Below, in pieces: positions 56,001 to 64,000 of a stretch of DNA of 64,000 nt. The stretch comes from Clitopilus passeckerianus. Taxonomy: Eukaryota > Basidiomycota > Agaricomycetes > Agaricales > Entolomataceae. The translations under genes and the position numbers were made by a program. The DNA lies in NCBI GenBank assembly GCA_944990035.1, contig CALYLX010000054.1, positions 496,001 through 560,000 on the forward strand. Direction: 5' to 3'. The notes beneath the pieces were generated by a model, which searched no databases, was not told where the DNA came from, and saw only the letters and a list, made by a program, of their open reading frames with translations. Each line of letters begins with the position of its first letter. The first letter of the stretch is position 1.

Positions 56001-57829
56001 TCCGATTCGTCGTCTTCCTCCTCGTCAGCGGGAGCCGTCTCTGACTCCACCAAAAGGTCGCGTGATGGATCATTGTATAATGCTACCATCTCACGTTCCA
56101 AAATCTCCCATTTGGATACATTGTTCTGCTGCTCGCTTCCTCTGGCGAACATCAAGGTGAAGGTACTCTTCTTTCGACGAGCACGACCTCGGCTCTGGGC
56201 CCAGCTGGCCATATTCTCGGGAGGATCCCACCTAATGACGCTCCCACAAGCCTGGATATCCAAGCCCTCCTCTGCCACAGATGTGGCGATAATAACTGTC
56301 TTCTCCCCGATACGGAAATCTTGGAGTGTCTCTTCCTGGGTTTCCTTCAGGAGTGTTCGGGTAATATCGAGGAATGAATGGCGCTGAGCGTTATCGGACG
56401 ATCCCAGGAGGGCACCAAAACGGAACGCATCCTGGGTCATTGGATGATGCTTGAGAAGTTCAGCGAGAGCAATAACGACGTCTCGTCGCTGAACGAAAAT
56501 GAGGCTACTATAGGATTCGTTCTCACTTTCTGTATCCAACTTTTCGTTGAGAAGAACATCGATAAGGGAGCGAACTTTATCGGACATGTCGCCAGTGATA
56601 TCGTCTGGGTAGAAGGATGGGGGGCATATGACGAGTTGTTCCAGAATTCCGAGGAGATACTGTTTCTCGTTCTGTTTCCAGTTAGAGATGATGTTGTTGA
56701 AGGGATTGACCGCCTTTTTGGCTTGTTGGACTACGGTCCAAATGTACCAGTCGGCAGCCCATGCACCAAGTTCAGTGCATATAACGATGCCGGTACGTTC
56801 AAAGTCCCTGAGTCCGCGGTGGGTGAACGAGTCCTCTTTTTGGACCGTCTTCGAAAGCTTCTGGTCGATGCGAGTATATTCGGCTGACCCGAAAGGGGTC
56901 TCCTTGAGTTTCTTCCGTAGAGATTTAACGTATGGATCATTCTCAATGTGTAGCAGTTTACGAATATGAATGAGTGTTGCCAAGTTCGTGGAGAAGGGTA
57001 GGTTTTCTGCAGAAGGGGGATCGTACATGAAGTGGCGGAAATGGGGCCGATGAACGAATCTGGACAGTTCTTGTCGGTGTACCCGAGGAGCACGTATAGT
57101 GCTGTCGAGGTTACCCTCTATCTTCCTATCAAGACCCGTCAGGACACACAAGGCTTTCGGATATGGGTCGCTTACTTGAAAGAATTCTCGACGTTTCCTC
57201 CATAAATAGGACTCGCCGTGAGCCCCAAAATGCACGGAAGCTGACCAGTCGAATTGGCCGTAACCGAGAAATAAAACTCGATCATGATCCGGTTGTAGGG
57301 GTGATTATCAACAGCATGATGAGCCTCGTCGAAGACCAAGAGACTGACATCCTTTCTGAGATTAACATAACCATGGCGCAGGGCGTCGAGAAGTACTTGT
57401 GGTGTGGTGACGATAATCCTATACTTCTGCAGGAGTGTCTTCCACAACTCTGCGTTCTTCCATTGTTCAGGTTCCATCGAGCCAGATATGAGTCCAACAG
57501 CGGTGGCCAGACATCCGGCGATGACTTCGCTTTGCTGGTTGCATAATGCGACCGTGGGCGCAACGAACCACGATACCTATATCAGAATCAGAAAAAGTTC
57601 CATCTTCACCTGAGCAGGAACGAACCTTTGTTGGTTCTCTTTCCGTTTCGATCTTGATTCGAAGTATGGCTATATGCGTCTTCCCCGAACCCGTATCCAG
57701 AGCAATAATGATATTACGCCTCAGACTCTCTTCAAGCATCTCCTGCTGGTATCCCCTTGGGGTGGGTATCACTGGTATACGATCTTCATTTTCGGCAGGC
57801 TTCTTGCCCTTGCGTGCCCGGTACTTCAT
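53029..57829 (-). CDS. Dicer-like ribonuclease III
   Basis: A long intron-containing gene. In order: helicase ATP site [38 protein letters not shown] (DEAH box) and [11 protein letters not shown]. The C-terminal helicase part includes [20 protein letters not shown] and [16 protein letters not shown]. The Dicer dimerisation domain follows ([15 protein letters not shown]). A weakly PAZ-like segment ([18 protein letters not shown]) precedes RNase IIIa ([34 protein letters not shown]) and RNase IIIb ([35 protein letters not shown]). A dsRNA-binding-like end ([16 protein letters not shown] ... [14 protein letters not shown]) closes the protein. Both RNase III domains keep their acidic metal ligands. 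It cuts double-stranded RNA for RNA interference. The ATG at 57829 is a conservative start; coding-like sequence continues to about 58070 behind a splice acceptor, so a further 5' exon is likely. Confidence 0.94.
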
Positions 57830-58317
57830 CGCCCCTAACGAAGCAACTTTGGGGGTCCTGCTTATCAAGTCCAGAAGAGCAGTAAGCCTGGATGCTGGTA
57901 CTGTTGGAACCAAAGTAGCAGATAAAGATCGTAACAGGGTTTGGCTGTTATCGCCGGTCGCTGAAGATTTGGTGAAGGCGGCAGTTCGCTTGGATAATAG
58001 GTGTATACCACCAAGATCGGAAGCCTGGTAGCTCCCTCCTGTAGGTTTTGAACACACTGTTTTCAGCTAGACGAGCGTGAAAACACTGGACTCAAAGCCG
58101 GACGGAGGAAAGGAGGGAATAGAACCGATTCCTGTATAAAAGGCGTTACGTAATGTGCCTCTCGGTGCGCCTGCCCTCAACCTTCCGCAGGCTCACTCGA
58201 ACGTTTCACCGAGAACAAGTCATGAATCATATTCTGAAATCCAGCATGGCCTTCATGCGTCTGAACATAAATGTATTCCGTGAACGGGTGGTCGAGAGCG
58301 GTTTCGACTTGTGACAG
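57830..58317. other. 5' region of the Dicer gene with likely additional coding exon
   Basis: The Dicer frame stays open upstream of 57829 to about 58070 ([20 protein letters not shown] and similar), then meets TCTAG, a possible acceptor. No in-frame ATG lies in this part, so a first exon further upstream is probable but was not found. Confidence 0.45.
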
Positions 58318-60510
58318 TTATCGTGATATTTGTTTGAACCAGATTTCCGCCCCTTCCTCCCCAAACCCATCAGGTGCCTTCGCGTCTGGCCCTTCCATCC
58401 CCCAAATACCGCCTCTGAATGCTAGTCCTTGTTGTCTCTCGCCACTGCCGGGTATAACCCATTCCACCTCAAACTTCTCATCCAAGCCCCATATCATCCC
58501 ATCATCTGCCGCGGTACTATGCTTGCCCTGGTTACCCCAGATGACAGTCACGTTAAACCGATTGGCGTTCCAATGTGTGAGGCGCAGGTGACTGGCAAAT
58601 GCCTTCTTGAACGGCGCAATGAAGGTGTAGGGATATTCCTTCAATGGCGTATTCGCGAGAATGAGTTGAGCAGTTGGGTGCCAGAGCACGGGGGCACAAG
58701 CAACGCTGATGGGACCTCCTTTCAGGATGACTGGGCAGAACTTCAGGTCACCATACGTTGGGTGAGTGTAGGTCGAAGTGGTGAGCGCGTCAAGAGCGAG
58801 CGTTGGAGGTTCTGGTTGCGACGGACGGGGAATGGCTGCTGCACGCTTGCTAGACATATAGTTATCGACTTCCTCTTGGTACCTGCACAATCACACTATT
58901 GGCAGGTTTCGAGGGTATCCGACAGGTAGCTTACCTGCTGTACCAGTCAATCGGTTTTAGACCAAGAAGCTCGTCTGCAATTCTCCACTTGACAGCTTCA
59001 AGCACGACTCCGCCGTCGGCATCATTGGAAAGGGCGATGATGCCCAGAGCAGTAGCATTCGGGAAATCTTTCAGAGCGCCGTTTTCGGAAGTAGAACCTG
59101 GGCATGACCGTCAGTTTCCGCACAAACCAGTCAATCTAATAGTACTAACCTGGCACTGGGCCAAGGTCAGGGAACCTCGCCACTTGCGTCTTGTAGCCTG
59201 GATTATTGCCTCCGTGCTCAATAAGCTCGTGTCCTCGATAGGAGTAGCGTATTTGGGCAGGAGCGTAGACCTTCGGAGACTGCAAGAGGCTGGTCAGTAA
59301 AGAACAACCTAGGAGTATAACGTCGAACTAACCAGTTCTGGCCACGCAGCCTTCCCATCCGGAACGGTGGTACCGCGTTCAATACGGTCAAGAATCGTCG
59401 CGGGTATGATCGTCTCGTTAGTCAGGGGGTCCACTCCTCCGTTCATGAGCATGGCGAGCCATTTGGACTGAAAACATGATGTGATCAGCGAGTGCAGTAA
59501 GGTAGGCAGAGCTAGAATGCTTACTGGATCTCGTGTGGAGGTAATAATACCTCCTGCACCAGCCCAAACCTCTTCTTCCCCAGGTCGTGCGAAATACGGA
59601 ACATTGGGCTTTAAGTACCCAGTCTTGTTTGCGTAAAAGTCGCGTAAGTGGTGCAAATGTCCATGCGCAAAGGTCTTCGTCGTGTTGCCTTCCCCGGGGT
59701 ACGTCTGAGCCTCAGCATCCGCAATAGAGTAGGTACTCTTCGTCATCTTGAGTGGAGCAAAAAGATGCTGCCCAACGTAGGCCTCGAAGGTCTGGTTGAG
59801 CAAGACCTCAGGCAGCAGCGTCAGAGCCTCGAACATCATATTGTTGTATTGCCAGGTACTCCTGAAGGGCGCTGAAGGCTTGAGGTGGCGAAGTGTGCGG
59901 ATCTAAAAATTGTCAGGATTCTGCCCAACCAACGAAGGAATGCAAAATAACATACAACATCACGAACGCCATTCTTCCAAGGCTTCCCAGCATAATCATG
60001 CCTAGGCATCCCAGTCCGATGAACCAGCATATCCAGGAGTGTCGTCTCCTTACTGGCATATTCATCAGCCAGCTCCCACTCAGGAAGCACATCCGCAGCC
60101 TTCGTCATCCAGCCCAACCCCAACCCCCTCTCCTCCCGCAAGGTCTCATTGGCAATTAAAAGCCCAACACTCGCAGCAGTGAACAATTTGGAATTCGACG
60201 CAATAGCGAAGAGGGTATCAGGCGTAACAGGCGTGCCCTCAGCACGGGCAACACCAAACGACGCAAACTCCGTCCGGAATCCAGTTCCTGAGGGCGCCGT
60301 CGGGTCCTTGATCAGCACTGCGACTGACAGGCCGGACGAATTGTGAGATTTGAGAAGATCCTCAGTCCATTGACGCGTCTCTTCAGATATCAATGGTGTT
60401 GCCTCCTTTGGCCGAGGCGAAGCCTTGAGCGGAACTTGCGGGGAGGCCAAACATGGTAGTACGATACTACCAAGAAGGAAAAAGGAGGTAGAGGGAGAAC
60501 GGAAGATCAT
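58318..60510 (-). CDS. secreted beta-lactamase-like serine hydrolase
   Basis: ATG at 60510 (MIFRSPSTSFFLLGSIVLPC, signal peptide). The penicillin-binding-protein fold follows: SVAVLIKDPTAPSGTGFRTE, TLFAIASNSKLFTAASVGLL with the S-x-x-K nucleophile (SNSK), LLDMLVHRTGMPRHDYAG, then the Y-x-N site STWQYNNMMFEALTLLPEVL. Later come GAGGIITSTRDPSKWL, YRGHELIEHGGNNPGY (HGG in the K-T-G position) and a C-terminal beta-sandwich-like part with RFNVTVIWGNQGKHS, ending EIWFKQISR with the stop at 58318-58320. Fungal members of this large family are esterases or peptidases of unknown substrate; activity against beta-lactams is not implied. About 600 residues over several short introns. Confidence 0.88.
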
Positions 60511-61290
60511 GAAGAACCCCCGTCCTCGCTGTCGACGAAGACGAGAAGACCAAGGAACGGGAGAGGTGGCCCATCTCGGTAGAATGGTGATTCCCAAAAA
60601 TTGATGGTTGGTCCGGCAATTCGGCCGAGTCAAGCGGGTGCAGAATGACAGACTGAATGGGATAGATACCGAGGGCACAGCGCCGTTGACAACCTCTTGC
60701 AGGGCAAGACATGCTCCGACAATAAAGCTTAGAAACCCTTGCTTGGATTCAATTCATCAGTGTAAGGTAGGTGACATACGAGGCCTCGGCGTGGCAACAA
60801 ATGCAAGCCAGTTGAAGCAACAAATTTAAACAAAAAAAATCCATTCCTATGCCACGATTCCCGAAGAACGGAAAATATATTAATTATACAGCAAAAGATA
60901 TAACGTAGTAGACAACGGCTTTTATAAACCAATAGACAGAAAAGAGAAAAAAAAATTGGACAATAAAATGCGCTAAAAACATGGTATCACCGGTCGCCAA
61001 CGAGTATGTGTGTGAACAAAAAGCCAAGGATGAAGCAGGTGGATATGCAAGGAATAGCATGCGGATGAAGGCGAGAAGGAAGAAACCCAGGACCAACTAT
61101 GCTAAAGTATGACTAAGGCCAAGGCACGAAGGTGGCGACGCGGATATAAAGAAATAAGAACGTATATCGATAGAAAAGGCAAGGAGTGTATGTGGTTCAG
61201 TTGATATGTATATGACGATGCGAGACAACAGGCTTTAGATCGGGACGTGGCATTACAAAGACGTTAGGTTGAGACGTATCCAAGGTGATA
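60511..61290. other. intergenic region, no gene seen
   Basis: Upstream region of the serine hydrolase and AT-rich 3' flank of the G-alpha gene (A-rich runs near 60827-60960). No frame is supported. Confidence 0.45.
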
Positions 61291-62760
61291 TTACAGGAGA
61301 CCGCATTCACGGAGGTGCAGCTGGAGTAGGATATCCTGGATAGCGCTCAAGACGACTAGAAAAGGAAGCCATCAGAAAAGAAAGGTGTGAAGAAAAGGCT
61401 GTGTGACGTACACTTTATTTGCTGCGTATCAGTTGCGCATGTATAGTGTGCGTAAATCTGCTTCGTCGCTGCGCTCTGGTTGAGGCTCACGAACCTAAGA
61501 AAGTGTCATGAGTGGCGGCGTCAAAAATTTGGCGGGGGGGGGGGGCTTACCGGTGGAGCAAGTATTCACAAGCCGCATCATAGTTGTCCCCGCCGGCATA
61601 GTCGGGGAAGTAGTCGCTCAGTGGTGAGCGAGGGAGTTTCTCAGCAAAGAGATCAATTTTGTTGAGGAAAAGAATCTGGAAGGCTGCGGTGAGAGGGAGG
61701 CGTGGGAAGTGATGTTAAGTACACGTACAATTGACGTCTTGACGAACCACCTTGAGTTACATATCGAGTCGAACAGAGTGAGGGCCTCCTGCATACGGTT
61801 CTGGGGAAAGGTAAATGAGTACGCTGGGAGATGTAAAATGTGAGGAAACAAAAACATACGACGCTCTCATCTTCGTACAACATCTGGTCGTACTCGCTCA
61901 AACTGACCAAGAACACCAGGGCGGTAACGTTCTCGAAGCAATGGATCCACTTCTTACGTTCGCTTCGCTGACCACCGACATCAAATAGTCGGTATGTGAG
62001 CTCTCCGACCTTGAAGGTCGTCTCGGTGATACCAGTCGTCTTCACTCGACTCCTAAGGATATCCTGGTCTGTAGGCATGTAGTTGGTAGCAGCCATACGG
62101 TCGATAGCGTTGAAGTAGTAGACGGCGCTGTCGTTGAGCTGGAACTCGCGCGAGCGACGGACAGCTTCCTTGACACCCGGATCCCTCCAGAGGGAGCGAA
62201 TACTGTCCGCGACGTCTCTGGGCATGACATCCGCCTCTATTTGAGGAGGCATGGACAGAATAACGGTGCGGCGTGCGTCGTTTTGAGGGGCGAGGGCAAT
62301 GTCGAGTTGGGGGAGGGCTTCGAGGATAGCGCTGAAAGGAATGCTGTATGAGACCCGAGCGACATCGTGATCGGTAGAAAGCACCTACCGCATGGACTGG
62401 ATGGTATTCGAGTAAATAATCTCCTTGTACGACTCCCGCTCAATTTCATTGTATCCGCCGTTGTGGATGAGCTTCATTTGCTTGAGTACTGTTGACTGGA
62501 GAATTTGATGTGTCAGTTCGCTTCCAAATTCACGCTGGCGGTAGGGGTTCCGCATACCTTTCCAGACTCTCCAGCACCAAGCAGCAGCATTTTAATCTCG
62601 TTCTTCGCCATCATGCGGTCCCTCTTGAGCTGGGTCTCAATCTCGTCGTTGCCTGGAAGTAAAGGAGGTAAGACGTCAAACTCAGGATGAAGTGCAGTAA
62701 AAGCGAGAACTTACGGGCCTTAGCCTCATCGTCTACACCGGTCGACTGTACGCAACCCAT
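61291..62760 (-). CDS. heterotrimeric G-protein alpha subunit (Gi-like, fungal group I)
   Basis: Starts [15 protein letters not shown] with Gly2 (myristoylation) and Cys3 (palmitoylation). Nucleotide-binding motifs in order: G1 [21 protein letters not shown]2 [16 protein letters not shown]3 [20 protein letters not shown]4 FLNKIDLF after an intron; G5 TCATDTQQ. The end is LHLRECGLL with TAA at 61291-61293, so a cysteine stands fourth from the end, the site ADP-ribosylated by pertussis toxin in Gi proteins. The helical domain ([19 protein letters not shown]) has normal length. Such subunits signal from pheromone or nutrient receptors to cAMP or MAP-kinase pathways at the plasma membrane. The family and subgroup are secure; the exact ortholog is not. 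Confidence 0.95.
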
Positions 62761-64000
62761 GAGTTCTTCGTCGGGAGGTTTGGCAGGTAAAGGGTCGTAA
62801 AAAAGAGTGGAATTTGGGATGGGGTGATGAGACTAAGGAGGTCACGTAGAACTTTGATGTCTGTTGCTATTCTGAAAAACAAACCATTACAAAGCCAGAT
62901 TATATAACGTTCCCATCATTCCATCAGTCCTCCCTCCATTTACCAATTCGTTGCGAGTCTATTCGTTTTAGCCACGGTAAGAGACGCTGAAACTATTCAG
63001 GAAATAATTTTCCTGTCATCTTCGCATGCAGTTCCTGTGGAGGGCGCAAACGACTCTCCGACCGCTCTGGACTTCATGAAACTTGGACACCGAAGTTACG
63101 GTACGGTCTTAGAGTGGCATGTCATTTCGTCTGATCCTGATGGCGTCTTTCGGCTTGCCATGCTTGGTTAGCTTATTGGGCCAAAACTCGATCGGGATAT
63201 TGGCTTGTGACATCCTCGACCTTCCCTTTGTTGCGGGCCCTCGTCTCGGACAGCAGGGTACAGCGAATCGGAAAGGTGCTCAGCTTGTTCTTTTGTTATC
63301 CTCCCAAAGTGCAGGGTGGTTTTCCGACACACGGTCAATTCAGTCGATTGCGGTATTCATTCCATTAGCCGGTGACTTTTCGTATGGCATCTTTTCATCT
63401 CAGCACGCACCGGCGCCAACAGTGACAGGTTCCTTCATAAGTGTTGGATGAATTCATTCTATTTCCCCAATGCTTCTTATACTAGACAACGACTAGAACC
63501 TACAGCTTCGACCAATCTTTCATTCATGTATACTGTGCGTTACCAAGACCATATGTCAATACAGTAGATTCATACTGTCATAAATATCATGAATGCTAGT
63601 CCCTTTGGTCGACTCTATCACAAAAAAAGGTGATGGCCTGTCATACCATATCCAAATCATACACTCAAATATTACCATAACCTCAGGTTCAAAACACCGA
63701 ACTCGACCGCCTTTAATCACCTCCCTAAACTCGCAGTAACGTGGGTCTTATCGGCCATGAGCCATACATATTTCACCGTAACGAGCGGACTGCCTAAAAG
63801 TTCGAGCATCAGCGCCTTCGACGTCAGTAGCCAATACCGCTCCCCATTTCGGGAAATGCATTACTCCAAATTGAATGAACTCTCCACAGCATCGGCGGAG
63901 TAATTGTCCTTGGTTTAAAATATCTAGTGAAAAGTTCGACTGGGGAATTGACGTAGCCTTATTCCCGCTGGTGTCAAAGGTGTTTTCGCGGCAAACTCTT
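62761..64000. other. right end of the window: G-alpha promoter and unassigned sequence
   Basis: CT-rich leader of the G-alpha gene, then a plus-strand frame at 63119-63451 (MSFRLILMASFGLPCLVSLL onward) that starts with a hydrophobic segment but has no domain and no splice context. From 63452 to the end no gene is recognised. Confidence 0.35.

Noticed and set aside
1..64000. CRISPR arrays or prokaryotic operons
   Set aside because: No regularly spaced repeats; intron-rich eukaryotic genes and nuclear tRNAs throughout.

Overview
The window looks like nuclear DNA of a filamentous basidiomycete, most likely an agaricomycete. Genes are dense on both strands and split by many short GT-AG introns of about 50-60 bases. 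Both tRNA genes carry an intron next to the anticodon. Families typical of mushroom-forming fungi are present: an HsbA-type surface-binding protein, a GH71 alpha-1,3-glucanase, small beta-trefoil lectins, a DUF6593 protein, a Dicer and a group-I G-alpha. No assembly or taxonomic label was available, so this placement is inference from gene content and splice structure.

Region 1-23 kb is rich in secreted proteins. In order it holds the end of an RTA1-family membrane protein, tRNA-Trp, a ferritin-like (Rds1-type) secreted protein, a thaumatin-like/'glycopeptide' domain fused to a ricin-B lectin, a small unknown gene, GH71, a CFEM-like protein, two paralogous cysteine-repeat secreted proteins (12.0 and 20.1 kb) on a segmental duplication, an HsbA-type protein and a free-standing beta-trefoil lectin. 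A 1,622-bp Mutator-like (MULE) element with 65-bp perfect terminal repeats and a 9-bp target duplication sits upstream of the second cysteine-repeat copy.

Region 23-45 kb holds a GNAT acetyltransferase, URC1-type uracil catabolism protein (with a cluster of GATA sites in its promoter), two tandem small secreted proteins with an M15/DD-peptidase-like histidine-aspartate pattern, a PWWP chromatin protein, a Thr-rich small protein, a 1.5-kb gene-poor stretch rich in hairpins, a Zn2Cys6 transcription factor, an ADP-ribosylglycohydrolase broken by a single-base frameshift, and a BBE-type FAD oxidase whose C-terminus carries a second copy of the same ricin-B cassette seen at 3-4 kb.

Region 44-64 kb is mostly core cellular genes: DUF6593 protein, tyrosine phosphatase, an unknown low-complexity protein, tRNA-Ala, a C2H2 zinc-finger protein, a LAMTOR1/Ego1-like membrane anchor, Dicer, a beta-lactamase-like serine hydrolase and a G-protein alpha subunit.

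The most notable patterns are exon-level reuse of a ricin-B cassette on two unrelated secreted proteins, duplication of the cysteine-repeat gene followed by MULE insertion, the tandem M15-like secreted pair, and two likely GC-AG introns. Exon limits were assigned by eye from frame continuity and splice motifs; none was checked against transcripts or databases.
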